A DNA stretch of 64,000 nucleotides from NCBI GenBank assembly GCA_013398015.1, contig VZRR01014174.1, positions 456,520 to 520,519 on the forward strand, written 5' to 3'. The notes under the pieces are model-generated. The model was not told where the DNA came from and did no database searches. It was given only the letters and a program-made list of their open reading frames with translations. This document shows, one piece after another, positions 35,624 to 47,820 of the stretch (positions within the stretch are counted from its first letter, which is position 1; the number at the start of each line of letters is the position of its first letter). The position numbers and the translations under genes were made by a program. Origin of the DNA: Oreocharis arfaki (taxonomy: Eukaryota > Chordata > Aves > Passeriformes > Paramythiidae).

Positions 35624-37415
35624 CTAGGACATAACCCAGTGGGAGCTGTGGGTGGCACCCTCTCTGTGGGGTGGGATGGGCAGAGGGAGATCCTCCCCAC
35701 TGACCCAGTGAGATTCCACCTCCAGCAGGGATCTGGAACGTGGGCCCAAAGACAACACAGGCAAACATTTTTGATGCTCCCTTGAAATACTGTCATGGTT
35801 CTTGTCCCCAAAAGTCTGGACATTTTGGAGGGAAATATATCAAAACAAGCAGGAAGCTGTAGTTTTATGTCTTGGAATGTTCCTTGGAGTTAATTTTAGG
35901 TAATTGTATGCATGAGGAAGAAGGATTCAACATTGAATTACCTTGGGTAAGGTTATTGAAAAGGAAACTGGGCTTGGATGTACAGAACTAAACTGAAATG
36001 AGACATTTTGGGCTTTTTAAAAAAACTTTGCTCTCCTGGCTCTCCCTGCAGATAGATGGGGAACTGTTACTACCCACAGTTTCAAGACAAGAGTAGAGAT
36101 AAGGGAGAAATCCTTCCCTGGGAGGGTGGTGAAGCCCTGGCACAGGTTTCCCAAAGAAGCTGTGGCTGCCCCTGGATCCCTGGAAGTGTCCAAGGCCAGG
36201 TTGGATGGGTCTTGGAGCAGCCTGGGATAGTGGAAGGTGTCCTTGCCCATGGCAGGGGGTGAAATGAGATGACCTTTAACTTCTCTTCTAACCCAACCAT
36301 TCTTGGATTCCATGATATGACAAGAAAATTAATTCATAGGGCTGGGTAAAACTCCTGAAAGATGCTTTTCCATGGGTGTGAGGCATTTTGGTATGAGGAG
36401 ATTCAGGCTATGAATGTGTTACTTGGACTTATTCAGTGGAGGAGCAAAGGGGATCTCAAATTCCAGCACTGCCTGCTGATGCCCAGTAATGCTCATTTTT
36501 CTTTTAAAGAAGGTAAATTAACCACAAAAAAACCACTGCTCACTCCTCTTCTGGTGACTCCTCTGAGAAATCCTCCTATCCTTTAACTCAAATAAAAGCC
36601 TCAAACGGCTAGCACATTTCAGAGCCTATATTTATGGGTTCCACACAAAATGGACCATAAATCCATGAGTAATATAAGCAGCTGGCTGCTGGATATCAAA
36701 TGAAGTCTTGTGTCACAGTCTGAAAGCCCAAGGCATTTTTTTTTGAAGGAAATCTTACACCTGGGTTGCCAGATAACCTAACTCTCCTCACATTATAATC
36801 ACTGTGTCTGATTCTGCTTCCTGAATGGATGGCGTAAATCAGGAAGCCACCTGTCAAACTCCATGGCGTTTCATGCAGGTAAAACTAAAGGAGAACTGAG
36901 ATATCTAACATTTTTTCACCAGCGATACTTTATGCATCACCTGTTATTTTTTTCCTTGGCATCCCTAAACACTAAACAATGTCTCAGTATTTTACGCTAA
37001 AGAGTACAAACAGCATTGGGCTGTTTTGTTTTTCCTTCTTCTTAAATTGACTAAATAGTAAACACAATTAAAAATTTAATATATTATGTACACTGAAACA
37101 TGTTTTCAGAAGATACTTTCTATTCAACACCCTTAGGCTCAGGCAAAACTAAAGGGTCTTTCCCAAGATGGCTTGAAACAACAATGTGAGAATAATACAT
37201 CTGAGATATTACAATGAAGTGCAGTTCAACTCCCAAGACTTCTCACTTCAATGTCAAACAATGCTTGGAAAGACAAACTCTCTTTCCTGGCATTGGAATG
37301 TCTCAAAGTTATCCTAGGAAGAAAGAGTTCTAATACACAATGCTGCTGCCACAGTGGGATTTTAATGGAGCAGTTTTCCTCCTCAGTACATTTCTGTGAG
37401 AAAAGACCTCCTCAC
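35624..37415 (-). other. PKHD1: PKHD1 intron 3-4
   Basis: 1792 bp. One CR1 copy (36100-36317, antisense to the gene). The 36.6-37.2 kb part is AT-rich single-copy sequence with no recognised content. Confidence 0.88.
36100..36317 (+). mobile_element. CR1 fragment, 3' end
   Basis: 'aagaagctgtggctgcccct', 'ggaagtgtccaaggccaggt' and 'cttctaacccaaccattctt' with an ATTCCATGAT tail. Antisense to PKHD1. Confidence 0.9.
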
Positions 37416-37561
37416 CTGCATTTGCACACTCACTGAGGTGGGACATCCTCTCCAGCGTGACATTTCCTTGAACAACAACCCTTCTGCTGATCAGTGCCAC
37501 CACAGCACTCGAAGGCAGACCTTGGCCATTTCCCCATCCCTCTCCAGCGCTGTGGGGGTAC
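37416..37561 (-). CDS. PKHD1: PKHD1 exon 3 of window: end of G8 domain
   Basis: 146 bp, phase 2 in and phase 1 out, with acceptor CCTTAG and donor GCAG|GTGAGG. It completes the arginine codon of the previous exon and reads 'YPHSAGEGWGNGQGLPSSA', 'VVALISRRVVVQGNVTLERM' and 'SHLSECANA'. The phrase 'VALISRRVVVQGN' matches the closing strand of G8 domains (V.LLSRN..I.GN). It carries one NVT sequon. The junction 'SPLR-YPH' with exon 2 reproduces the usual G8 'PL.Y.H' turn, which supports both splice sites. Confidence 0.92.
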
Positions 37562-38745
37562 CTAAGGAAAGACAAAAAATAAAGGCTCAAAATCATCTGC
37601 ACCTGCCAGATGGAGAGAATTGTGTTTATGATTTCTTGTTATTTATGTTTATAACCATAACCTCCCAAATTCAGAGCTGGTTTCAGCCCTTTTCTCCCTA
37701 GGGAGAGTGGCACATCCAGTGCTAGATAGGCTTTTCCTCGTTTGATGTCTGTTTTCATCTTTTTGTCTCACAAGTGCTCAAACCTTCCCTAGATTATGTA
37801 TATAATATAATATTATATTGTATTATTAGGAAAAGGCTTTTCATCCAGAGGGTTTTGGGCACTGGAACAGGACCCCTAGGGAAGTGGTTACAGCCCCAAG
37901 TCTGCCAGAGCTCAAAAAGCATTTGGACAACACTTTTAGGCACATGGTGGAGATTTTGGGATTGCCCAATGCAGGGCCAAGAACTGGATTCGATGATCCT
38001 TGTGGGGCCCTTCCAATCTAGGATGTCCTATGATTCTATGATATTTACAACAAAATATTTCAGCCTCTGAACAATCTTCCCAGAATATGTTTGGGTGAAA
38101 ACTATCAGGACTTTTTTCCTCAGGCCCAAATCATTCCTGAAAATAATACCCTTAATCTTCCTGGGCATTGGAGTTAGGTTGCCTCTAGATAGGTAATGTG
38201 TTTCAACACTGGAGATGATAAGAAGTTCATTTTTCGGTTTGTCCAAGATCTCAGAGCACAGGAGATGAAGAGAGTATAAGGCAGTCTCACTGGAAATATG
38301 GGAGCAGATTTCCATAGTGAAAAAACTCACTTTAAGTGTATTACTTAGGAAAACCAGCCAAGAAAAGAAGACTTTTTTTTTTACAAAAATCAAACATTTC
38401 TTGTGAAAAAAATTCATTTCCTCAAGAAATTAACTATGTAGGAAATTTCTTTGTCATTCCTATACTGACACCACTGGTCTTTACTGGCCATCAGTATTTT
38501 CTGCTTCAAAGGTTTTCTGAGTTCAAGGGCATGATAGAGAATTTAAACGTAGACTTTAAACATTCAGGATTGAACGTCCACTACCTTTAGGGGGAGTGAG
38601 GAACAGAAATATCACTGGCCACCTTTGTTAAAGGGATTTATATAGTTATTATGTCCCACAGGGAACGGCAAATCCTGACTTTGATCAAATTTTCTCCTGT
38701 TTTAGGTCTCTGCTATAAAAATCCCCTTGGCTCTTGAAAGGGTAC
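37562..38745 (-). other. PKHD1: PKHD1 intron 2-3
   Basis: 1184 bp. One older CR1-like copy (37829-38042); otherwise nothing recognised. The donor is GTACCC, weaker than its neighbours, and the acceptor CCTTAG|GTACCC repeats the same hexamer, so the junction is fixed by the acceptor and by the reading frame. Confidence 0.88.
37829..38042 (+). mobile_element. Older CR1-like fragment
   Basis: Ends 'ggggcccttccaatctagga' plus TCCTATGATTCTATGATA. The body ('aaaaggcttttcatccagag', 'ggattgcccaatgcagggcc') differs from the common subfamily, so it is probably another CR1 lineage. Antisense to PKHD1. Confidence 0.75.
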
Positions 38746-38953
38746 CTGAGTGGTGATCTAAGGTGCAGCTGCGTGCCGTTCAGAGACTGGATAACAGCCA
38801 CTTCTTCCCTCTGCTGTGCATCTCCAAAGCCTGAACTGCCCACAAGGATTTCATCCCCAGGCTGCCAATCAACAGGTTCCTGGAGCACTAATTGTGTGTC
38901 ACTAGCATTAGCTGATGATTTCAAGCGTGTGAAAACTACTTTGGGCATCCAGC
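38746..38953 (-). CDS. PKHD1: PKHD1 exon 2 of window: G8 domain, continued
   Basis: 208 bp, phase 1 in and phase 2 out. The acceptor is strong (long T-rich tract, TTTTCAG) and the donor is CTCAG|GTACCC. The product begins 'GWMPKVVFTRLKSSANASDT', then 'LVLQEPVDWQPGDEILVGSSG' without its last residue and ends 'LNGTQLHLRSPLR'. The phrase VDWQPGDEI is the G8 signature that follows the W/T-R-L strand. Sequons are NAS and NGT. Joined to exon 1 it reads 'SIHGWMPK' without a break, so no exon is missing from the 14.9 kb intron before it. Confidence 0.93.
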
Positions 38954-39040
38954 CTGAAAAGAACAAGGACAAAAAAGTTAAAAAGCAAGTCAATCAACTT
39001 AACAAACAAATGAACAAACAGGAGCAGAATGCTCCTGGTT

Positions 39041-39174
39041 CAAGGCTGGGTTGGATGGGGCTTGGAACAGCCTGGTCTAATGGAAAGTGTCTCTGCCCAT
39101 GGCACAGGGGTGGAATGATGTGGTCTTTAAGGTTACTTCCAACCAAAACCATTCAATAATTCAATGAATCTATG
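39041..39174 (+). mobile_element. CR1 fragment, 3' end
   Basis: 'gggttggatggggcttggaa' to 'ttccaaccaaaaccattcaa' with an AATAATTCAATGAATCTATGA tail one unit shorter than most. Antisense to PKHD1. Confidence 0.88.
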
Positions 39175-39927
39175 AAATCTGTGTATAACAAGCCCTGGGA
39201 ATGAAAAACCTTGCCCTATAACCCTCCTTTCTTCACTTAATGAAGTTTGCTTTAACTTTTGACATTTCTTTTTCCCTAGCAGGCTTTGGAACAAATTGGT
39301 CCAGTGAGGTCCAGCACACTGAACACCATCAGGGGAGAGCGTGTGTCTCACACACCCACCTTTAGAATACTTTTCCTTCCCTCCCTTGCAATAGATCATC
39401 ATTTGCCTTTAGCCCACAGCAAGTTACTGTCCTCCCTCGTTGTACTGCAGGAAAGTAATAACAGCAGAAATCACTGAGTGTAGAGGTCACATCCAATAAA
39501 TCATTTTCAAATTACTTTAAGCAAACTTCTCTGTCCATATCTTGTTTCACTTTCTTGTTCCTTGTACCCCAGCAACCTCATTACCCACACTCTAGTGTCC
39601 CAAGTATTTCCTTAATGAAGATGGAAATAAGTAGCACCTCCAAGACAATAAATTCACAACAGAATCAGAGAAGGAAGAATCAAATCTTTATATTCTTTTA
39701 TCTTGAAAAAAGAGTATTTATACTGAAGTATATGTGAGCACCTACTCTGTGTGCCAATGATGGGCATCTAAACCTAAAATATTTCTGGCTCATTACATTT
39801 TCTTAAATCAAAGTTGAAATTTCTCAACTTCCAGCTAAGAAAATCTCCCAGACATCCTTCACTTGAAGGTGTTTCAGTTCGTATTACAACCTGTTCTGGA
39901 AGGCATCAAACAGAACTCCTGCTCTTC

Positions 39928-40457
39928 AGCTCAGCCTTGTGAGGCACATCTGGAGTGCTGTGTCCAGTTCTGAGCTCCTCAGGGCAAGAGAGATGGGGAG
40001 CTCCTGGAGTGGGTCCAGCACAGGGTGACAAAGATGATGAAGGGACTGGAGCATGTCCCTGACGAGGAAAGGCTGAGGGAGCTGGGGCTGTTCAGCCTCG
40101 AGAGGAGCCCCAGCTGAGAGGGGCCCTCAGCCCTGTGTGTCCCTGGCTGCAGGGAGGGCTCAGAGCAGGGCCCAGGCTCTGCTCCGGGGCCCAGCAAAGG
40201 CACCAGAGGAACGGGCAGGAACTGATCCCAGCAAGTTCCACCTGGACATGAGGAAGAACTTCTGTCCTGGGCAGTGACTGCTCACTGAACAGATTGTCCA
40301 GAGAGGGTGCGGAGTCTCCCTCACTGGGGATATTCCAGACCTGCCTGGACACAATCCTGTGCCCTGTGCTCTGAGATGGCCCTGCTTGAGCAGGGAGGTT
40401 GGACCAGGTGACCCACTGTGGTCCCTTCCAACCTGACCCACCCCAGGATTCTGTGAA
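39928..40457 (+). mobile_element. CR1 fragment, about 530 bp
   Basis: Includes the upstream CR1 blocks 'tgtgtccagttctgagctcc', 'aggaaaggctgagggagctg' and 'ttcagcctcgagaggagccc', then 'ggtcccttccaacctgaccc'. Its minus-strand frames (142 and 153 codons) are repeat artefacts. Antisense to PKHD1. Confidence 0.9.
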
Positions 40458-41437
40458 ACCAACGCAGAAGCTGAAATGCAGTAGGACACATAGGACACTT
40501 GTAGGCACAAATGGAACCTGACTGGAAAGACTCTGTAGTAGCCCCCAAAACACATGGACCCTGCATCTTCAGCACCTACATCATTCACCCTACAGTTCTG
40601 CTTCTACAGGGCCATACTCTTCTCTAATGCAGACGTAGCCAAAACCCACCTTCCACCACTCATGGGCACAGACATCAAAAACCACCACATCCTCAACACA
40701 GCCCAAAACCCCCCTCTTGATATCAGCCCACGTGCATTCTTTTACCAGCAGCACTCTCTTCATCTTTATTCATTTACCTTCTTCCACTGAGTGATTCTCG
40801 TGAATTTTTAGGACAGGCATAAAAGCCAACGACTGGTAGCAGCCATCTGCACGTGGAGCACTGCACAATTTCTCTCCAGCTCTGGACATTTTGTTTATGG
40901 CGTTGATTTGTGTGACTGTGTTCATTTGTGTTCTCGTGCTTCTGTGTCCAGACACACAGCTGACCCCCGTGGAGTGCATCTGTCACACGCACACTACAGC
41001 AGCACTGCTGGGCAACAGCTCTTGTCACTGAGAAGTGGGAAGCACCATTCTGCATTCAAAACATGCTCCAATGGAAAAGGCTTTTTTCAGGCTTTTTTCC
41101 ACTTCTGAGCTCTGACTCAAAAATTTTTAAGGAAAATGTTCTCAACTGTGGGGGTTTTCTCACTTCTAAGAGAATATTCAAGGCATCCAAACATTCCCCC
41201 ATTTCCTTTATTTCCGTTTTCCTGCTTTCTCTTCTTATGGTGATCATCTCCCTGTCTCCCATTCCAGAGTTTGTTTTACCTTTTTTCTCATGTTTTAGGT
41301 GGAGTTTTTCCTGATGATTTTGGTGGGGTGGGATGTTTCTCTGCACTTTCAAAATCTGTTTCCAGTTTCCAGTAAGTTCAGTATGTTTTGGTTAGGGAAA
41401 ACCAAACCAAACAAACAAGTTTAATAGATTCCACTTT

Positions 41438-41554
41438 CATAGAATCATAAAATCATGAGGGTTAAAAAAGACCTCTGAGACCATCAAGTCCAACCATTAA
41501 GTCAACACTTCCAGATCTACCACCAAACCACGCCCCTAAGCACCACATTTACCC
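41438..41554 (-). mobile_element. CR1 fragment, 3' end
   Basis: 'tcatagaatcataaaatcat', 'agacctctgagaccatcaag' and a degraded 'ccaccaaaccacgcccctaa'. Same sense as PKHD1. Confidence 0.88.
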
Positions 41555-42477
41555 ATTTCCTTCCCATTTATATTCCCACAAACAACATCTCTGGGTCAGA
41601 ATCTCCTTTACTTCCAGCAGCACAAGTGACACACAAGATATGGTCAGTGACCCAGTGATACCTTTCTGGTGTCAATAAGGGACCATAACTGAAGATTCTT
41701 TGCCCTAACTGTGATACATTCCCCTTGAAAACAAACTTTATTTTGAATAAAACACACAAAATTCATAAAGTAACCTTCAGTGCCTGGGTTTGGGCTGTGC
41801 AACAGGTAAATAAATTACCTATTTGAAAGGAAAAGGCTTAAAACACCAACAGCTGTGGTGTATTTAAATTATTTCTTCCCCCCAAATGTACGGTGAGCAG
41901 AAATACTCCAAAGTGCTGAAAAATAGATGAATCTGTATAACTCCTTAATTATTGAACTCATTTTTAATAATTAACTAAGCACGATTTGAAAAAAAACCCC
42001 ACATCTTGAGATCTAAAGCAGAAGTGACTTCATGTTAAAGGACAGAGCCTTTGGACTCAAAAAGCTGTTGCAGGCAAAGCAAGAATTGAACACTTTACTA
42101 AGCGACGTAACATAACACCCTTAAACATGGAGCAAAGCAGAATGGCGCAGCCTAGAAATGCAAGGGACTTGAAAATTATTTCCAAATTAATTAATCACAA
42201 ATTTTAAGATTGCGAACATCTTGACACCAGGACCCTGGTTATGTTTCCTGTTGGAAGCATGATGTGAAGTCGCAGTCTTGTGTGGACCAGGTAAAATCAT
42301 TAAGAATGAGACAAATCTGATGTTTACTCTTGAGGAAAAACAGTATAAATTTAATTTCTTACAGCCTCTAACACAAAATATTTCATGAATTTATGTTGGA
42401 TGATACGACACTGGTTTCACCCAGTTATCTGGTGCCACCCAGTCCTAAGTAGTGATAGGACACCAATAGCTACTGAT

Positions 42478-42733
42478 AGAACAAGGAGAAATGGCTTTAA
42501 ACTGAGAGGAGAGACTTAGATTGGATATCAGGAAGAAATTCTCAACTCAGAGGGTGGGGAGGCCCTGGTACAGGTTGCCCAGAGAAGCTGTGGCTGCCCT
42601 TGGATCACTGGAAGTGTCCAACACCAAGCTGGACGGGGCTTGGAGCAACCTGGGATAGTGGAAGGTGTCCCTGCCCATGGCAGGGTTGAAATGAAATGAG
42701 ATTTAAGGTCCCTTCCGACTCAAACCATTCTAA
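42478..42733 (+). mobile_element. CR1 fragment, 3' end
   Basis: 'attggatatcaggaagaaat', 'ggttgcccagagaagctgtg' and 'aaggtcccttccgactcaaa'. The ATTCTATGA tail is lost. Antisense to PKHD1. Confidence 0.9.
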
Positions 42734-43774
42734 GTAGTTCAACAGGAGATGTGAATTTGACATTTACAGAAATATCTCAGAGTCACATCAAAACTGAGCA
42801 AACTCAGCAAGGTGTGTCAGGGCAGAGCTACCTCCAGGGTCACAGGAAAATCTGTCCACAGAATGCAAAACATGAATTGTACTGGGCGCTGCAGGTTTAG
42901 AGAAATTAGCCATTTTTTTACAATTCTTTGCTTACAAAAGACATGAGTGTTGTTTCCTCCTCCAGGTGTACCCTGGGTGACTCAAGGGGCATTGAAAACT
43001 TAAACTGGGGGTTTGATATTCGTCTCTGGCCACCCAGATTTGAAAGCTGAAGCTTCACAGTTGGAAACACTGAATAAAGGGGTTTGAAAGGAATTACTAC
43101 AGAGTAAGGAGAAGCTGCTGCAAACTAATTAGGAGGCAAGTGCTGTAATCAATGGGGAAAATGGGCTCCTGGGGAGCCTACAGCTGGAGGAATCACCTGG
43201 AGGAATTTCTCTGTCCCACTGCAGGCACAGCAGAGCTGTCTCCTCATTCAGACCAGGGGATTGCCCCAAAGTGACTCAGAAAAGCGTGGCCAAGGAGCCT
43301 TGGAAACCCCAGCTGCCCCTACTTGTGGCTGCCTCTAAAAAGGTACAAGTTTCCTTGGACCTGAAGGGATGCACAGACCTGTGCTCCCTTGATCACTGAT
43401 TCCCTCCCTAAGCACAAGCCCAGCTTCTCTGCCAACCTTCAGCACTCCAGGGCAGAAAGGGAGAGAGGGAGAGCCCAAAAAGCAGTGCCATTGATGTCAG
43501 CCGAGAAAGGCCACTCCACATCCCACTCCTCATCACAGCGGGAAATTTTGCTTCAGACAAAACATCTTTAAAGCTTCTATTTGTCAGACCAGCTATGAAA
43601 CACAGAAGTAATCATTTTAGCCATTCTCTGCACATTTTTAGAAAATATCACCTCTTGCCCACTGTCTTAAAATGTGTTCCATCTTCCACTAGAAGAGAAA
43701 GTTGGATTGACACTGATCACAAAAGGAGGTGCATTGTTTGTGATTTATTTTTTGTATCAAAACAAGGCCCACCG

Positions 43775-43841
43775 TGCTGGGGGGTGTGGAATTTGAGGAT
43801 CTTTATGTTCCCTTCCAATCCAAATCATTCCATGTTCCTGG
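43775..43841 (+). mobile_element. Short degraded CR1 3' end
   Basis: Only 'gttcccttccaatccaaatc' and an ATTCCATGTTCC tail are recognisable, so this is a tentative call. Antisense to PKHD1. Confidence 0.6.
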
Positions 43842-45429
43842 GTTAGGCACTCCACACATGGAGACAGCTAAGGCCAGACCTACTGGGAATCTCTCCTCTG
43901 GATACAGACAAGTCCTACCACAGCCCTCTGTGGAGCCCATGGTTGGGTTCTTTATTCCATGGAAACCTGGCTGAGGCCTCCACAAGGTAAAATTATTAAT
44001 CTCATTGTACACAAGGGAAGTTGTGGAGCAGATGAAAAAGGGTTGAGTGGCTTGTTTGGGGTAACACAAGAATCTGGGATAGAGCTGGGAAGGGAGTTTT
44101 CACTGAGCCAGCCCAGTTTCTCAAAAATGAAGCCTCCTATTCCACCTAGGAACAGTCCAACACATCTGAAAATCAACACTTAGGCTCTTGTTGGCATTTT
44201 CAGTTGCTCCTCCTCAGGTAACTCCAGAGACAGGATTCTTGCACCTACTGGAATACCTTGTGCCATCTCACTGAAAAGTGAAACCAAATCTGTTTAAGCA
44301 GATAAAATCAAAAGCAGATATTTTTTCCTGGTTCAAGAAGCAGATCAAAACCAAATGAGGAGGTCACAGCTCCCTGAGTGCCTCCAGCTCTCTGCCAGGA
44401 CACCAGGAGGTGTCGATATCTTGGTTAGATTTTGTTACCAATCCCCCACCCTCCAGGGAATAACTTCCAGACAACAACTCTCCTTTTAACTGAGGCTGAT
44501 CCATTAAATTCCAGCCTGTCTTCAGTCTTCAACAGTCACAACCTGCACACTTCTATTCCTGTTGAAAGGAACTTCTGCCTTTCATACATTTCTATTTGGG
44601 TACATGAATTCCACCTTAAATCATGGGGTCTAAGAATTTATGTGACAAGATGCTTTCATGGAAAGCAGATATCCCTGACCTGAAAACAAGACTTTTTGGA
44701 GTATATATTATTACCTAACTTGAGACACCCTGGGAACCTCCTAACCAAGCCTGCCAGCAGCCAGTGTGAGCCACACCCAGAGTCAGCCAGTTTTGGAGAA
44801 TAGGGTTTACACATGGGAGTGTTGGTACAAACTGGAATCTTGTAATGGGTTTTAAGAGGATTGGTTCCAGTCCTGAGCCTGCCATAGGTCTGTTGGTCTT
44901 TCTCCCAAAAGTTGTTCAAATGTTTTTTAAAAACTTCCTTTTTTGTCACGGGGCAGCAGGCTTTGAACCCTTCTCCTCTGGCTCCCAGGACCCTGCTGCA
45001 TCTCATTTTCACTCCTATTTGCCACAAATTAATTAACCCTGTTATGAACACACAGTTGTTTGTGGTGTTGACAAACTATAAAGCTCTTTTACACCTTCTG
45101 ACTGTTTATTGGTGCTTTAAAGTAGGGGTAATGAGACCCCTTTATTCCACAAAAGGAATTTACGAGAACTGCTGGGCCCAGACACCAAACCTACTTACTT
45201 ACTGGGAATGTACAAATTACACCACAGATAATCTGTGAATCTGTTGTAGCTGTGCTGTAAATCTTTAGTGTGAATGGGAATAGGAGCTTTCAATTCCCAG
45301 GAACAAAGTGAAAAGAAACAAGCCGTTTTCCTACCCTCACCAAATAAACCCAACAACTTCATAAGAGAACTTAATAATATAATTTCGATGGATTATAACT
45401 TTTTTTTTTATTTTTAGACTATAAAAAAG

Positions 45430-45508
45430 TCCCAACTATGGCAGGGAGTTGAAACTAGAAGACCTTTAAGGTATCTTCCAGCCCAAACCATTCTGTGACT
45501 CTGTGATT
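45430..45508 (+). mobile_element. Short CR1 3' end
   Basis: 'atggcagggagttgaaacta' to 'cagcccaaaccattctgtga'. Antisense to PKHD1. Confidence 0.8.
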
Positions 45509-46586
45509 TCTCTGGTAATAAAATACAACACACATTCCTGCAGAATTTCAGGTGTCAGACTATCTCAGGAATATGGACTCCTCTCCATTGTCATAATCCC
45601 TTATTATTCCTTTTTCTCAACCCAAATTGCACTTCCTAATCAAACTTAGCTTGGCCGTTCCTAAAATTTTCAAATGTCAAAGTGATAACTGGCAATACAG
45701 CCATTGGCAACCGGTGCTTCAGGAAAGACATGAGTTTTTTAAAATATATTTTTAGATCCAAGACAAGGACTGTTTGCTGCTGTTGCTTCAGGTAATAAAA
45801 CCAACCATAAAAATAATAATGGAGAAAATTTCTTAAGTTAAAAGGAAATTTTTTTTTCCAGAAAGCCTCTTCGGCCAGGATAGCACACAGATGTGCTGCT
45901 ACAGCTCTCTATGGCCAAATGGACCTTCAAGTGACAGATCCTTAATTAAGGACTATTAAAAAATATTTTGTGAGCCTGGATTTTATATTAAAAAAAAAAA
46001 TGTCACAGCTACCTCAGCTCTTGCAGTGACTAGTTCAGTCACTGGCCATAAAGGGTAGGGAATCAAAAAAGAAAAATGAAAGCTGCTTTCCTATATTTTC
46101 AAACATGTTAAAAAACATTTGCTTGAACTGTGAGCTGTCAACCCTCTGGACTTGAATGTTTCCAGCTATTTTTGCTCTCTGTTAATTCCAGTCCTCGGTA
46201 TATTCCCTAAGCATTTGCATGTTTTTAGCTTGTCTTGCAATGAGAGGAGTTTGTTAAGGGTTTTTGGTTGTTTTTTTTTTTACCTTCTACACATCTTAGT
46301 AAGACAGGGATGTCTCTGCCTGAAACTGGGAGCTGCCTTTCCACCCCCGTGCAGTCCTGCAGGACTCACTGCTGCGTGGGGGCAGCTCCTGGGGAGATGC
46401 AGACAGCTTTCCTGCCACTTCCTGCCACAGCCGCAGCACAGAGCTTTCCATTCCCGCCCCGAGGTAAAATAGAAGGTCCTTTCTCATTTATAACTGCTCG
46501 TTAACCCTTAGGACACCCAAGAGTTTATCAGCTCTTTGACAAGACGCTGCAGCAGGACCACGCTGGGTATTTCAGGTGGGCTCAAA

Positions 46587-46733
46587 TCATAGTTTATAAT
46601 CAGAGAATGGCTTGGGTTGGAGGGGGCCTTTAAAGGTCACCTAGTCCAGCTCCCCTCCTCCTGTCAAAGCAGCAGGAACACCAAGTGGACCAGGTTGCTC
46701 AGAGCCCTGTCCAACCTGATCTTGAATCTTCTC
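46587..46733 (-). mobile_element. CR1 fragment, 3' end
   Basis: 'agagaatggcttgggttgga', 'caccaagtggaccaggttgc' and 'agagccctgtccaacctgat'. Same sense as PKHD1. Confidence 0.85.
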
Positions 46734-46918
46734 TCAGTGAGCAAAAATAAAAAATCTGACATCATCCAGGCAAGAGGACAAATTGAATAACTTTTATTTT
46801 CTCAACTGGGAAATATCCTTGAAAGTGACCTAGTCCTGCTCAGTGTTTCCTATTCATGAAACTGAAATTTTTTTCAACAGCACCCTGGAGAAAGCAAGAA
46901 TTATCATGTCCTTTTCCT

Positions 46919-47046
46919 GAAAGTGTCCAAGGCCAGGTTGGACGGGGCTTGGAGCAGCCTGGGACAGTGGAAGGTGTCCCTGCCATGGCAGGGGTTTGGA
47001 ATGAGATAAGTTCAAGGATCCTTCCAACACAAACCATTCTATGATC
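46919..47046 (+). mobile_element. CR1 fragment, 3' end
   Basis: 'gaaagtgtccaaggccaggt' to 'ccttccaacacaaaccattc'. Lies 190 bp from a CR1 copy in the opposite direction. Antisense to PKHD1. Confidence 0.9.
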
Positions 47047-47684
47047 TTGCTGAGGATGAGAAGGACTTTGTGATTAAACAAATCTACAGAAACTCTCATT
47101 GTTGCCCTTTTCTGGCAATTTACACTGCAGACAAAGAACCTTCCCTGCACGCTGTCCCATAAAGGCACAAATTTCCAAACATTCCCTTTAATCAGAGATC
47201 CCTCAGTCACTTTGCTAAGTCACATCAGTCCTCGAAAGCAAGCGGAAAGATATTCCTGCAATGCCATTGCATAAACCAAAATCCATGCTCCACACCTAGA
47301 ACGTGCTCACAACCAAGGATGCCACGGAGGAAAAGGTCTGTAGACAGACCCCAGGAAGAAAGGGCTCCAGCCGTGGCAGCCAAGGACAGTGGATGCTGCA
47401 GGGAGCTGCAGACAGCTGGTAACACTTCGTGTGATCGCCAGTTCATCTCCCGCGCTGCTGCGGAATGAGACAGGGAAAGTCTCCCTGCAGGAGTGGGCAT
47501 GTGGGGCAGCACGGACATTTCCAGGCTAAGATCAGCTTCCTGCATCCCCAAAATGTGATGGAAGAGGATTCAACACCAGGAAAAGTGAGGGTGAGCCCAA
47601 AGGGAGGGTCCCTGCCTGGCTCAGCCTGCAGCTCTATGGAAAGCCAGGGCTGGGTCCAGGCCTCTCAGTTTCCCAAACTCCAGA

Positions 47685-47820
47685 GAATCACAGAATCACT
47701 CAGGTTGGAAAAGACCTCCAAGGTCGAGTCCAACCTGTGACCAATCCCCACCTTGTCAACTAAACAGGAGCACTGAGTGCCACGTCCAGTTGTTTCTTGA
47801 ACACCTCCACCACCTACCTG
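47685..47820 (-). mobile_element. CR1 fragment, 3' end
   Basis: 'gaatcacagaatcactcagg' and 'ttggaaaagacctccaaggt', then 'gtgccacgtccagttgtttc'. Same sense as PKHD1. Confidence 0.87.

Noticed and set aside
35292..35768. 158-codon minus-strand frame taken as one exon
   Set aside because: Splice signals and homology restrict the coding part to 35429-35623; the flanks are intron that happens to be open.
39979..40588. Minus-strand frames of 74 to 153 codons
   Set aside because: They are largely antisense readings of a CR1 copy; none has a known domain.
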